In this document: piece after piece, positions 46,997 through 59,262 of the stretch
How positions within the stretch are numbered: the stretch's first letter is position 1
Layout of the letters: each line of letters begins with the position of its first letter
Origin: Cryptomeria japonica
Taxonomy: Eukaryota; Streptophyta; Pinopsida; Cupressales; Cupressaceae
DNA: 64,000 nt
Reading direction: 5' to 3'
Assembly (NCBI RefSeq): GCF_030272615.1
Contig: NC_081408.1
Span: 308,276,450 to 308,340,449, forward strand
Translations under genes and position numbers: made by a program
The notes under the pieces: model-generated
The model's input: only the letters and a program-made list of their open reading frames with translations
Databases searched by the model: none
What the model was told of the DNA's origin: nothing

Positions 46997-47112
46997 CCTT
47001 GTCATATGTTGCTCTGAAGTTTCCTTCTCTTTGATTTCTCTTCTGCAGACAGAGTTTATCATTTTATTACAAGGGTTTTTAAGGGGAATCAGAATTTGAG
47101 AACAACACATAT

Positions 47113-48178
47113 AATGCGTTTACAAGTGATTATTAGGATTATTTATAGTTTACATACTCCTTTTTGGTGACTATAAAGTAAACCCATTTCATTTCACATT
47201 TTCAATATCTCAATTACAATTTCTCAATAAAAAAGAGTTAATGCTTCTAGCATTTCTTACTATGATTCTTGTGACTATACATCTCATATGGACAATGGCA
47301 TTAATAGTTATCATATGCCATTAATCCCAGTATAGTCATGGTTTCAATATCCTTTTTTAAATCAAGTATAATTGGGAATGGTTTTGGCCATAAGGAGTAG
47401 GGTATCAAGATACCTATAGGTCCTAATCCACATAACTCTACTAGGGGTCTTGGATACCATTCCCATCTTCCAAGGCTAAACACACTAATTTTATGAACAT
47501 AAATTCTTTTTGTGTCTCTCAATTATTATTCTCTTCCTTTTGTACATCTTTAAATTATTATGGATGATGTAGATTCATATATACCTCTTTTGTTATGTCT
47601 TTTCTATTGAAGAGGCTCTAGCTAACTTTCTTGGGTTATATACTAATTTTCCTTTTTATTGTCATGCCTATAGATTCACCTATTGTTTAAATGCTAAAGC
47701 ATACTTTGGGGTTTTCATAATGATTTCTAATGATTCTAATCGACTTTCAAATATATCTCAAGACTTTTCTCATAAGCATGATCCTTAAGAATACAATACA
47801 CTCATTGTGGGAGATACTATCGACATCCTCATACAACTTTGATAATGCCAAAAAAGTTATTCATGTTAGAAAATTTCTCTCTCCTAAATAATGTTTTTTC
47901 CCTTGTTAAAATTATATGTAAATTTCCTAATCTATTATCTTGGTTATATGAGGATATGCCTAGTATTGACTATATAAAGTACCAGTTCATAATATAGTGC
48001 TATATCTCAACACTTGGCCTATAAAAAAAAATATAAAAGATGATTTTCAAGGTCATTTTAATGGCTAGAGATGAGATCTAAAATCTTTTAAAATTTATCT
48101 TTATTGGATTCTATATAAATTTCCTAATTTATTTTCTTGGTTGTATGAGGATATGCTTAGTATTCCTTATAAAGTACC
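47113..48178. other. AT-rich flank, no gene; contains a local duplication
   Basis: No domain recognised. A stretch of about 65 bases at 47918-47982 (TTTCCTAATCTATTATCTTGG onward) recurs at 48111-48178 with a few changes. The second copy ends exactly where the next LTR begins. A short coding-like stretch near 47600-47790 is not assignable. Confidence 0.45.
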
Positions 48179-50860
48179 TGTAGACACCTAAAACTTGCAC
48201 AACTAATTAAATGAATTTTATTCATTTAATCATCATTTATTCACCTATTAATTAGACTAAGGTTTAATTGATATCCCTATTCCTATAATCAACCTATTAC
48301 TCAAATTAAAGATTTGATTAAAATCTTTCTCTTCTAGCCTAACCTATTAATTAAACTAAGGTTTGATTAAGTACTCTTTAGCCATTTCATTGAATAAATA
48401 TTATTTATTTAATTAAAAACCCTTTTTCCCTTTTAATTGAATTTACATTTGATTAAAATCCCTTTTCATTTAAGTAAATCATTATTTATTTGTGAATAGT
48501 CTCCCCACTTGCAAAATCCTACAAATGCAAGTTGCACCCCTTTTGGCTAAAATAAATATTTTATTTTATCTAAAATTGCCTATTTCCCTCCACTTGCATT
48601 CTCCTACATTTTTCCATTAGCATGCTAATATTCTTTTATAACCCCTCTAACTCCTCATTAACTAGCCTAATTCCTCTAATCATGTTACATTCCTAAATTT
48701 GGGGGAGTCACTTCTCCAAATTTGGAAGAGAGTCTTCTAAATGTGTTGAAGACTCTACCTTCTTCAACAAGTTAACTTGTTGAGTCTTCCAAACGTGTAA
48801 GGTTATCTAACTTTCAACAAGTTAACCTCCAAAGTCTTCAAAGAGCATTTAATGCCTCATACAAGACATCATCCTATCCCATGATGGTTGTCCCTTTGGT
48901 CATCCCTCAACTTTGCACAAGAGTTTACCTCTTGTACAATAGCATGCTCCCTTGGATAATATCATTATCCAATGATGTCATCCCTTGAGGGTATCCCTAA
49001 TGCTTACTTAGCATCTAATGCTTGCTTAGCATCCTCTCAATCCATCTCAAGATTGAATTTCTCTCATGGATTGATAACTTTCAATCCTAGCCCTTGTTGA
49101 GATTTCTCAATCTCAACCATCCATTTCTTTATTTTGTCTATAAATAGAGCCCATTTCTTCAATCTTAGGATCCATCCATCATATTTTGTATCTATATTAT
49201 AGTTATTTTATTGTGCGGGTTATCAAGGAGCTCCAATTGTTCACCCTCAAGCATCTAGGCCATCCTAATTGCATCATAGTTTAAATTATATCATGTTTTA
49301 GATTATCATTTAGCTTAATTTCATATCAATTCCACAGCATTCTCATATCTTGTCTTCATCTTATCTTAATTACATCACTTAATCTTTCAATTTGGAAATA
49401 CACCTCTATCTTGCATATCATCTATCATAGTTCTTCATCCATATCATATCAATAGTTTTTCATCTAATCACTAGGATCTTAGTTGCATCCATTTTGATCC
49501 TAGATCATTCTTCATCTCTCCTTCTTTAAGTTGACATCTAAAAGGTCAAGTGCTCTTCCAAGCTGAGAGCCACCTTGAATCTTGAAAATCCTTGGAGATA
49601 GAGGACCATGACACGGTTTTGAGCAATTTGATTTGATGAACATGTTTTCTTCATTTAGATTTCTTGATGTAATTTTTCATGGGTGCATTTGATGTTTTCT
49701 TGTTGTTTTGCAGGTCTCCAACAAATCAGGTGTACATTTTTGGCACCCACCAAGTGATTGATATTTTCACTAACTTCTTTTCTTGCAGGTTTCTAATAGT
49801 TTCTTGTAGGTTGGAGGAGTTAAAATTAGGATTTTTTATTTCTTTTTAGCTTTTTCAAAGTTGCTTGAAAAGTTCATATTTCCTTTTTGGTAAAAACAAC
49901 CTCACAATTTTGTTTTGGTGCTTTAAAAACAATCAAACTTGTCTTTTGGACTTAAAAAGAACATCACTTGCAAAGGTAAAAAGAATCACAAATCAAATTT
50001 TTATTTCTTGCAAATTAGGAGCAAAACACCTCAATTTGGGCTTAAAAAGAACAACTTTCATTTCTTGGAAAAGCAAAATCCACAATCAATCTTTATTTGC
50101 AAGTTAAAAAGAACAATCAACTTGCCCCTTTTGCAAATCGATTTACTTTATAGCAACGTTCTTTCATTTGTTGACCATGATTTCACTTTCCTAGTTAGAA
50201 AACAATTTCTATGTGGGACTAAAAACAACACCATGTTTGATTGGAGCAACATCTCCAATTAGGACTTAGATAACAATTGGTTTTAAAAGGTAAAAAGAAC
50301 ATTGTGTGCTTTGTCTTGAGTGTTAGGTATATGCTCTCCCCTTAATTGGGTGACCAAAAAGCCAAACCCACTCTTTTGATGCTTTATTTACTTTCAAGCA
50401 TTTAAAACCTTTAGAGGGCCTGCCTTCCCGAAGCCTTGAGGGGACTAGTGAGAAGGGTACGATCCAAGTGCGAAATGGCTAAAGCCAAGTTTACCAACCC
50501 ACTATAATCAAATATGGAGGCTGGTGAAAATCCCCTCCAACGATAGTGTATATTTGATAGCCTTCCCCTAGTATCCTTGTGATGTGAAAAACCTTTGTTC
50601 TAAAGGTTGGGAAGCCTCTTAATTGAGATTATCATTTTCCACGTCGAACGGAACCTTTACTATGAACCATAAAAGTAGAAACTCTGAGCCGAGTTAGTTA
50701 CCATATATTGGCAACATCATAGTGCAAGGGTGGGGAAGAATCTGCCCCCAAGATTACTCACCATACATCTCCCAAGATAACTACTCAATTGAGGAGAAAT
50801 CATCTTTGGGTTAATTTCTAGAAAAAGGCAAAAAAAATGGGCACCCTCTAGGGGGTGACA
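48179..50860 (+). mobile_element. Probable 5' LTR of the second Ty3/gypsy element
   Basis: It starts TGTAGACACCTAAAACTTG, like the solo LTR at 12088 on the minus strand. It has a TATA box at 49139. The right end is not fixed, because the matching 3' LTR is off-window. A primer-site-like GGCACCCTCTAGGGGGTGA at about 50862 suggests an LTR of about 2.68 kb. GGCACCCACC at about 49750 is an earlier, weaker candidate. Confidence 0.5.
49139..49146 (+). promoter_or_regulatory. TATA box of the second element's LTR
   Basis: TATAAATA in GTCTATAAATAGAGCCC, a strong plant core-promoter match about 960 nt into the LTR. Confidence 0.6.
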
Positions 50861-50861
50861 C

Positions 50862-50880
50862 AATTGTTTGAGCTGAAGGA
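50862..50880 (+). other. Candidate primer binding site
   Basis: GGCACCCTCTAGGGGGTGA partly resembles the tRNA-Arg-type site TGGCGACTCTGCTGGGGA. The match is imperfect and the LTR end beside it is not confirmed. Confidence 0.35.
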
Positions 50881-51913
50881 GTATCGAGTTGTGGGCTATG
50901 ATATTGTTGATGACCCTTGAATAAAGAATCTACTTGGTGTGTCTTATTTGTATCCAAACCAGTGAAAACATCGAGGATTTGAATACATCCTCAAAAAGAA
51001 CATACACTAAATGTTTAGCATTTGGACGACCATTGTCTTCATGTGTGCTATGTATTCTTGTCACAAATGTTAAAAAATCTTGCAAAAATATCAATCAATC
51101 AACTCAAAAATCAATTCAAACAAAGAGAAATCATAAGTGGAAGAGACTTTCAAATCCAACAAAGCACCTTTTGAGGTGGTTATCAACTTTTCAACTATCT
51201 TTAGGCAAGACTTTCATCCAATAAGATTAGAGGAGTATCAAACCAAGTGATCACAAAGTTGTCATCCAACTATCTCAACAACAATACCTAGCTAGGTATT
51301 CAAGTTTGTCAAATTTGGTTTCCATATCGGGAAACTTGATCCATATCATTTGACATACTTTATCATAGGGACCTATCGAACAAACCCTCTATTCAGACTA
51401 GTAAGCTTGAGTATCAAAACGAAGTATCCATATCAGCCAACAACATCAACATTTTGATCATTTGTATGACCACTCCCTATATTTTGAGAAGAAGTATTCG
51501 TCAAAAGACTAAGTTGAAGAAGAGACAACCTAGTCCTAGGGGCTTATCAAGAGGAGAAATTTTATCTATATTAACCGTCAACTCTTTGTATCACATCGTA
51601 TCTTCTTACGTCACATGCAATTATATCTTCAAGGAAAAACCAACAAGTTTGATGGAGCCTCTTTGAGAAGTAGGGCTTTTACTCAAAAGTCAGCATTAAG
51701 CCAACATCTCAATAAAGGGGGAAAAATCAATCCCGCCTTCTTTCCAAACATTTGCATCACTTACAACGAAGCTCGACTTGAACCACCAACTCCAACAAGA
51801 GAAGAAGAAATATCAACCCCGCTAAGAGAAGAAGAACTCACTTATTTAGAAGTATATTAATGCCCGTTGTCACTCGATCTTAGAAAAACAAGGACCCACA
51901 ACCAAAATCAAGC
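50881..51913 (+). other. Leader between primer site and gag
   Basis: About 1 kb with short frames (50934-51224, 51615-51860) but no domain. The second contains repeated EEE-type acidic words. It may be an untranslated leader or the decayed start of Gag. Confidence 0.4.
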
Positions 51914-53620
51914 ATGAGTTGTAGGGAGTCCAATCCTTTTTATGAAAGCACACATATGGGGGAAGAGGAGATTGTCGAGGATCTCATCCAACAATGCCAA
52001 CAAAGTGCCACCTTCCAAAATCTCATGGAAAGGCTTTTAGAATTAGACAAACAAAAATACCTCCTCATGCTAAATAGTAAAGGAGTGAAGATTCCCGAGA
52101 ATTTTGACATGGGGAATTCAAGGAATACCAATGAAATAATTCCAATAACAAGGGCAAGGACCTGCACATTCAATACTCAGAATCAAGAGCACTTGGGGGG
52201 AGATGACACCCATGACCAAGACAACACCCGTAACCGAGACGATACTCATAATCACAACAACATTAGTGAACAAGGGGATGCCCATCATCAAATATTCAAC
52301 AACAAAAAATGTTCCCTTAGCCAACATTACACAAGAACTCCAAGCAATCCAACGACAGATGCAAGATATGCAACAAGGGTTCACAACAAGGTACTCTTTG
52401 GAGGACATTTGTCATTATCCTTTTGATAGAAGATAAAACATGGTGCCCTTTCCACCAAACTCAAATATACCAAAGTATGATAAATAAAATGGTAAGAGTG
52501 ATCCCTGGGATCATGTTAGGAAATTTTGCACTATGAGCTTAGAGTTTTCCCATAATGACACTTACATGATGAGGCTATTCTCAAGAAGTTTGGGAGGACA
52601 AAAAATGGAGTGGCTTTCAAAACTCACACCTCCTATCAGGTCATTTGATGAGTTAGTGAACAAATTCATTTCACAATACTCCTATAATATCCAACGTGAG
52701 GTCACCATGCTTGACATATGCAATGGAAAACAAAAGAACAATGAAACTTTCATGGTGTTCTTACAAATATGGACGTGCATGGTCTCAAGGTACCCACATG
52801 ATGTGCCTGAAAAAAAGAAAATGTTTTTTTTTATAGACTAACTTGAATGACAAAATGAGTTATCAACTCAAAATGACATGTCTACCTACTTTCCAAAAGT
52901 TAACCAAGAATGGAATTCAAGTAGAAGAAGCCTCAATCAAGAAGAGAACCGTGAAATTCTCTAAGGAGGGTGCTAGTTCATCAAACAACAACAACACCTA
53001 TAACAATCAATACAACAACAACTCGGACAAGTCCAAGTTTTGCACTAGGAACAAGAATGTTGTTAATGATGTCGTGGTTGATGCCAACAACGTAAAATCA
53101 AAGCAACCAGTGCTAAATTTGTCAGGTGGTACGCTACCCAACAACAATCAAAGAAATATCAATCAAGGCACTAACAACTATTACCGCACTACCTATCAAG
53201 GAAACAACAACAATTGAGGGATCAATAACCAAGGGAGTAATAGTAATAGTCCACCTCCCCAATATCAAAGAACATTTACACCATTGGGACAAACCCTAGA
53301 ATCTACATTTCGAGAACTCTTGGAAAACAAACTCATCACATTGCCAAACATAGGCAATTTTGAACCCCAAGTCAAACCACCATGGTGGAATGACTCACAC
53401 TATTGTGAATATCATCGAAACAAGGGGCATCGCACAAATGATTGCCTAAGGTTGAAAAACCTAGTTCAAGACATGATAGAAAGGGGTTATATAATGGTTG
53501 ATGGACATAAGAACAATGGTGACCACGAGGCATTCAAATATCCCCTTCCTAATTTTGACAAGGGAGGAGAAACAACATCCAACAACAAAGGAGACCGTAT
53601 AAACTACCTCTACAACAACA
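51914..53620 (+). pseudogene. Gag of the Tat-lineage element
   Basis: Frameshifted and stop-containing. The first part (51914-52426) is helical, then asparagine/aspartate/histidine-rich. The capsid-like domain is at 52440-52841, with DPWDHVRKFCTMSLEF, then MRLFSRSLGG, then SFDELVNKFISQYS. A basic, asparagine-rich stretch follows. The Tat-type motif CEYHRNKGHRTNDCLRLK (about 53404-53457) replaces a classical zinc knuckle. Stops at 52434, 52839 and 53215 break it. Confidence 0.8.
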
Positions 53621-54673
53621 TCATTAATCCCATGTCGACATATGAAAACCAAGTGAATGTCATAAAAATCAAATATAAACAAGAACACGCACCAGTGAAT
53701 GTGACAACAAGAGCACAAAAATGTGTCTTGAAGGGGAGAACATCTAAATCAACAACTCTTCCTAAGACTCAATACAGTTTGGTAGGCCAATTGCAAAAGA
53801 CACCTGCCCAAATATCGATATTAGGGTTGCTCAAAGTCTCACCAAAACATAAGGACATTTTGGAACAAGCTCTTACAGATACTACAGTTCCAAACAACCT
53901 GGACACCAATCGATTCCAAGCCATGGTGGCACATATGATGGTGCCTCATAACCTATCCTTTTCAGAGCATGACGAACATCTCTTTGAGTCGTCCAGACAA
54001 CGCCCCACTCCATATCAAAGTTCTTGTCTACAAACACCGGGTAAAATGTGTGCTAATAGATGGAGGAGCTGGCCTAAATATATGTACCTTAAAAATTATC
54101 CGTGCATTGGGCTTCTCAGAGAAAGCTATTGATCCCAAAAATAAAATCACTATCAAGGCATATGATGATGAAGAAAGGTTGTCAAAAGGAATAGTGGTGC
54201 TACCTATTCAGGTAGGACCTGTGCATAAGGACACGATTTTCCAAGTCTTAGACATAGACTTGAAATATAACATACTCTTGGGTTGTCCTTGGATCCATGA
54301 AATGCAAGCGGTGCCTTCTAAATATCATCAATGTATCAAGTTCCCTAACAATGGACGGGAGATCTCAATATCAGTAGACGCAAACCCCTTTCAATATTGC
54401 AACACTATGAGGGCATCTCAAAATGTTTTAGTACCACATAACAGGGAGGCCCAAGCTTCCTCGTCATCCAATAAACAGGAAAAACTCAAGACTTTGTCCA
54501 TAGACTTTGAAAAGAAGATGAAGCTAAAAGACCAAGGCATGGGGGAATACTCTTTTGAACCCCTATGTTTATCAAAGTTGCCGACTTCGCCAAGGTCTCA
54601 CGGACAACCTTCAACATCAAGGCACAAAGCAACACTACCCATCAAAAATTTTATGGAAAATTTATCCAAGTAG
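53621..54673 (+). pseudogene. Aspartic protease region of the Tat-lineage element
   Basis: The frame changes around 53970-54130. The protease has CVLIDGGAGLNIC, where the active-site loop D-S/T-G-A is D-G-G-A. Next come the flap region with AYDDEE and the strand ILLGCPWIH followed by AVPSKYHQ, typical of Tat proteases. A linker with charged helices follows. Replacement of the Ser/Thr after the catalytic Asp would be expected to weaken activity, if it is not a Tat variant. Confidence 0.75.
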
Positions 54674-56090
54674 GCACACTCACAGAAGAATCAAAAGACA
54701 AGGATATCCTCAATTGGCTATACAAAGATGAGGAAGAAACAAGAGTAGTTGCTCTAGAAGTTACCATCCCCACACAGCAATATGGTAATGGATTCAAAAT
54801 CATGCAATGAATGGGATACAAAGGAAAGGGACCTATTGGCAAGTGTCAAAAAGGCATCACAAAACCAATTCAACCCCATTCACAACTTACCAAAGATAAA
54901 TCTGGACTTGGGTATGGCCAGAATATTCAACCTATTCAAAAACGAGATCATCAAACTCTCTGATGGAGAAGAAATGTAACACATAATGAGGAATCATGGC
55001 AAGAAGTGATACACCAAGCAGCGGAAAAGACAAACAAAGATAAAAAGGATGAAGAATATGAGAAACAACAAGAGGAACTTTCTATTCAAAGAGAGGAGGC
55101 TTCCTATAAACAGATACATCACGTGCAAGCAATAACAGGACCTGATCAAGACGAATATGAGCAACAACAAGAAGAACTTGTCATTCAAAGGGAGGAGACT
55201 GTTTATGAATAAATCCAAAGATTACAAGCAAGCACAGAACCTGAATCAACACAAGCAACAAAACTTGTATCAATTATCAGCAAACTCTTCTCGCCATACA
55301 ATATTCTTGTCAGATACAATGATGTAGTCTTAGAAAGTGGTTCCGAGGCAGACTCAAATGAACATGAATGGGATACTTTCTCTCATCTCACTGAGGACAT
55401 TGAGGTGGATACAATCCACACATATACACCCATACCCTCTGAGGGACAAGGTTTGAGGTCTAGATCATTTGAATTTGGACCACTACATATCTATGAGGCT
55501 AGTGAGAACGAGTAGCGTTAATATGAAATAGGCAACATCGAAGAGAGTACCATCGAAGACCTTGATATCATCATAGACTTTGATACATCCAATAACAACT
55601 ATGGAAAAATATTCATCATGACTCTTACAGCGGTAGACCTTGATCCACCAAATGATCCCCTACCCCTCATAAATCCTAAACTTATAGACTAGGAACAACC
55701 TAAACACATTAATATACCAACCTTTCAAGATGATGACTCCATTGTTCAATACCTTTGCTCAGTCAACCCGGAAACATGCTCCACCAGTGAATCTCATAAC
55801 GAAGCTCTCAATCAGGGGAGTGCCAAGTCTCTTAGTCGCAAAATAAACAAAAGACGAAATCAATCTAATGGCAAAAACCATTTAATGACAGTATTAGATC
55901 ATAAAAAAGTAAAAACAAAGGATGTATATGATGGTGAAAACCTCTTTGAGGCTCTTGAGGATGAGAGACTTGACACTCTTCCTAAAAATTATCAAGAAAG
56001 ATCACCAATTTTGATTGAGTCATCTCAATCAATCAATATCGGCACTGAAGCAACATGAACCATACATCTAGCAAAATCACTAATAGAACA
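54674..56090 (+). pseudogene. Long linker between protease and RT, acidic and repeated
   Basis: Hydrophilic coding-like sequence with stops. Two copies of a unit encoding EYEKQQEELSIQREEASY and EYEQQQEELVIQREETVY lie at 55057-55209. The rest is acidic and has no domain I recognise. Tat and Ogre elements commonly have a long unconserved stretch here. Confidence 0.5.
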
Positions 56091-56990
56091 AGAAAGACCA
56101 AACTTCATCAAATTCTGTAAGGAAAAACAAATCAACTTTGCTTGGTCTTATGCAGATATGTCGGGAGTTGATCCGGACCTCATTATGCATCACTTATCAA
56201 TCACTCCAGGAGCTAAGCCCGTTAAACAAAAACTCAGAAAGATGAATCCACATGTGGCATTGCTAGTCAAACCTCAAATAAAGAAACTACTAGATGTCGG
56301 TTTTATCTGACCTATAGACTATGTAGAATGGATTTCCAACAATGTATCGGTCTCAAGTCAGACAAAAGCATCTGAATCTGCACCGACTATAGGGACCTCA
56401 ACCAGGCCTGTCTGAAAGATGACTTTCCTCTACCAAGCATTCATACAATTGTGGATCTCACGGCAGGGCACACAATGCTATCACTCATGGATGGTTTTTC
56501 AGGTAACAACCAAATAAAGATAGATCTAGAGGATCAAGATAAAACGGCATTCACATGTCCATGGGGTACATACTACTGGAATTTCGTGCCTTTTGGTTTG
56601 AAAAATGATGGTACGACCTATCAAAGAGAAATGACAACAATCTTCCATGACATGATGCATACTTTTATGAAGGATTATGTAGATGACTTGTTAGCCAAAT
56701 TATTCACAAGAGAGGGACACTTGGACATTCTTGATAAAATATTTTAGAGACTAGAGCAATTCAATGTCAGATTGAACCCTAAAAAGTGTGATTTCTAGGT
56801 CACATCCGAAAAACTCTTGGGCTACATCGTATCAGAAAAAGGCATCGAGGTGGACCCCGCAAAGGTTCAATCTATCATGGAAATGCCACCTCCAAGAAAC
56901 ATTAGTCAGCTATGATCTCTTCAAGGCAGGCTACAATCTATCAGAAGGTTCACTGCTCAATTAGAGGATAAATGTCTCCCATTCAACCAT
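56091..56990 (+). pseudogene. pol: Reverse transcriptase of the Tat-lineage element
   Basis: It starts with the FAWSYADMSGVDP segment that precedes RT in Tat elements. A stop at 56308 and a frameshift near 56350-56420 follow. It resumes with TLSLMDGFSG-type sequence (MLSLMDGFSGNNQI, catalytic Asp), VPFGLKNDGTTYQREM and FMKDYVDDLLA (intact YVDD), then LNPKKCDF, LLGYIVSEKGIEVDP. Stops at 56745, 56797 and 56912 break the thumb region. The intact Y-Q-R-E-M here shows what the giant-LTR element's TAG at 37352 replaced. Confidence 0.88.
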
Positions 56991-57003
56991 TTACTTCATA
57001 AAA

Positions 57004-57470
57004 ATGTACCTTTCAAATGGCACAATCATTCCATCAGCTGAAGAAATATCTCATGAATCCACCTATTTTGGTGCCACCAATAGCAGGCAAGCCACTCATT
57101 CTCTACATATCAGCAACGAAAGTGTCACTTGGGGCATTACTATCACTGGAAGACTCAGCGGGAAAGGAAAGAGTCATTTATTACATTAGCAAGATGCTAA
57201 ATGGCTACGAACTCAATCACACCTTCATCAAATAATCTTGTTTAGTTGTGGTGTTCTCTTCCCAAAAGTTGTGAAACAATATGCTAGCTCATACTATCAA
57301 GCTAGTGGCGAAGATCGACCCATTAAAATACTTACAAAGAAAAGCCACTCTCACATGGAGGTTAGCCAAATGGGTTAGGATCCTAAGAGAGTTCGACATT
57401 CAGTACACATAATGGAGGGCTATCAAAGGACAAGCAATAGCAGATCAACATGTCGAAGCACCATTACCAG
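57004..57470 (+). pseudogene. Degenerate RNase H/tether of the Tat-lineage element
   Basis: PPIAGKPLILYISATKVSLGALL replaces the catalytic Asp motif. It continues to VIYYISKMLNGYE, then LAKWVRILREFDIQY and IKGQAIAD. Stops at 57235 and 57409. Loss of the catalytic Asp is usual in Tat tether domains. Confidence 0.75.
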
Positions 57471-57960
57471 ACAAATACCCATTGCATGTGGAATTTCCAA
57501 ATACATATGTGCTTAATGTTACACCAAAGCAATGGATCTTATACTTTGATGGGTCCTATACACAGCATGGATCAGGTGTCGACATCTTGTTTGTCACCGA
57601 GATCCTCCAGGTTTATGTTCCCATGCACCAATAATATCGTTGAGTATGAAGCTCTAGTGACAGGTATCAAAGTAGTCATGGAGTGGAAAATCACATAATT
57701 AAAAGTCTATGGGGACTCAATTAGTTATCAATCAGATCAATGATGACTATCAGACGAAGGACGATAAGTCGATTCCCTACAAACACATGGTGGATGATTT
57801 TAAGAAATACTTTGTGCACATCACATTTGAGAAGATTCCAAGGCTATACAATAGATTTGTTGATGCAATGGCCACCATTGCCTTGCTCCTACAAATTCCA
57901 GACAAACAGAATCGTTATGAATTCCTGGTGGAGCAATTGTTTTCCCCCACCTATGACAAT
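57471..57960 (+). pseudogene. Second (archaeal-like) RNase H, standard position
   Basis: WILYFDGSYTQHGSG (Asp), then after a frameshift near 57600 NIVEYEALVTGI (Glu), then YGDSIS-like sequence around 57709 after another shift. Last come RLYNRFVDAMATIA, with the final Asp, and a linker toward integrase. It follows RT and tether, the usual order in Tat elements and the opposite of the giant-LTR element. Confidence 0.75.
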
Positions 57961-59262
57961 TCAGAATCCCAAGTCATTTGTACCCTAGATGGTTCTTATT
58001 CGCCCCTCTATGGAAAGATCTACACCTACCTAAGAGACAATATCCTTCCACCAGATCTATCTCGTAACCACAAACGCAACTTCATTCCTCAAGCAGCCCG
58101 CTATACCTTAACCGCTGACACACTTTATCGATGAGGTCTTGATGGTACTCTCCTTCGATGCCTCGATCGTAATGAATCTAACTCTACCTTACATGAGCTC
58201 CATGAAGGAATTTGTGGCACACATACAAGTGGTCCTACTCTTACCAAGAAACTTCTAAGGATGGGATATTATTGGTCGACAATGGAGAAAGAATCATATC
58301 ATTTTGCCAGAAAATGTCCAAAATGCCAGATCCATGGCAATCTCATACATGCACCGGCACAGGAGTTGCAACCATTCACCGCATCACAGTCTTTCTACCA
58401 ATGGGGACTTGACCTCATGAGAAATATTCATCCTTCCTCATCAAATGGACACAAGTTTATCATCACAACCACTGAGTACTTCACAAAGTGGATTGAGGCA
58501 GTCCCATTGACTATTGTTACCAGCAAGCAAATATCCTCTTTTATCCTGAATTATCTCATCTGTCGGTACGACATTCTGAGTTCTATTATCACGGATAATG
58601 GACAAAATTTCAAGAATCAAGATGTACAAGAAATTTGTGAGCGATTCCATATCCAACATCTCTTTTCAACACCATATAATCCACAAGGGAATGGCCAAGT
58701 AGAGGCCTCAAACAAAACAATCTTGAAGATCCTCAAGAATACAGTGACTGATGTTGGTTAAGATTGGCATGTCTAGCTTAATCCTGCACTTTGGGCATAC
58801 AGAACAAGTATTCGCACACCCACAGGAGCTACACCATACTCATTGGTGTATGGATCAAAATTTATCCTACCTATTGAGATAGAAATTCCATCACTTGGGG
58901 TATCATTGAAAGGCATCATTCCAGATAAAGAGTATCGAGTCAACAGACTGTAAGAGCTAGCGCTGCTAGATGAATGCGGACAACATGCCTTTGATCATCT
59001 CAAGGCATATCAACAATGAATGTGTCGAAGCTACAATCACAAGGTCATACCAAGGGCATTCAAAATTGGTGATCTAGTCCTAAAAGAAAATCCTCGAAAT
59101 CAACAAGATCGGGAAAAGAAGGGAAAATTTGAACCTAATTGGTTGGGACCCTTTGTCATCATATCATCTTATGGATCAGGGGCATATCAGTTATCAACTT
59201 CAGAAGGGGACGTTCTTGATGAGCCAACCAATAGCATCCACTTGAAGAAAGTCTACACTTGA
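57961..59262 (+). pseudogene. Integrase of the Tat-lineage element
   Basis: An HHCC motif (HEGICGTH...CPKCQ) is followed by the complete D-D-E triad: WGLDLM, IITDNGQNF and GNGQVEASNKT. Then come ALWAYRTSIRTPTGATPYSLVYG and a C-terminal IGDLVLKE and WLGPFVI module. Stops occur at 58132 (TGA), 58759, 58774, 58951 and 59017. It ends at the TGA at 59260. Confidence 0.88.

Larger units (their letters stand above)
17991..47107 (+). mobile_element. Ty3/gypsy retrotransposon with giant gene-bearing LTRs
   Basis: This element spans 29117 bp, or about 20.6 kb without its two later insertions and their TSD copies. It has LTRs at 17991-24663 and 39681-47107, TSD CATAT, and a tRNA-Arg-type primer site just after the 5' LTR. 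Its internal order is gag, protease, RNase H, RT, degenerate RNase H/tether, integrase. The primer site and RNase H type point to the Tat branch of plant Ty3/gypsy elements. Both LTRs carry an unrecognised frame of about 1200 codons. In the 60-base blocks compared by eye the LTRs differ at about 3-4 positions, so the insertion is old. Frameshifts and stops have disabled all its genes. No obvious polypurine tract precedes the 3' LTR. Confidence 0.85.
39681..47107 (+). mobile_element. 3' LTR of the giant-LTR element, with solo LTR inside
   Basis: TGTTGTCACTG...GAGAACAACA, then TSD CATAT (47108-47112). It is 7427 bp long because of the 745-bp solo LTR and its 5-bp TSD copy. Without them it is about 6.68 kb, like the 5' copy. 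It contains the same repeat array (about 40090-41505), short frame, long frame and TATA box. Confidence 0.88.

Noticed and set aside
17991-47107. The 18-24.7 kb and 39.7-47.1 kb repeats as a segmental duplication of a host gene
   Set aside because: CATAT flanks the pair, a primer site follows the first copy, gag-pol lies between, and both boundaries are sharp. LTRs explain all of this.
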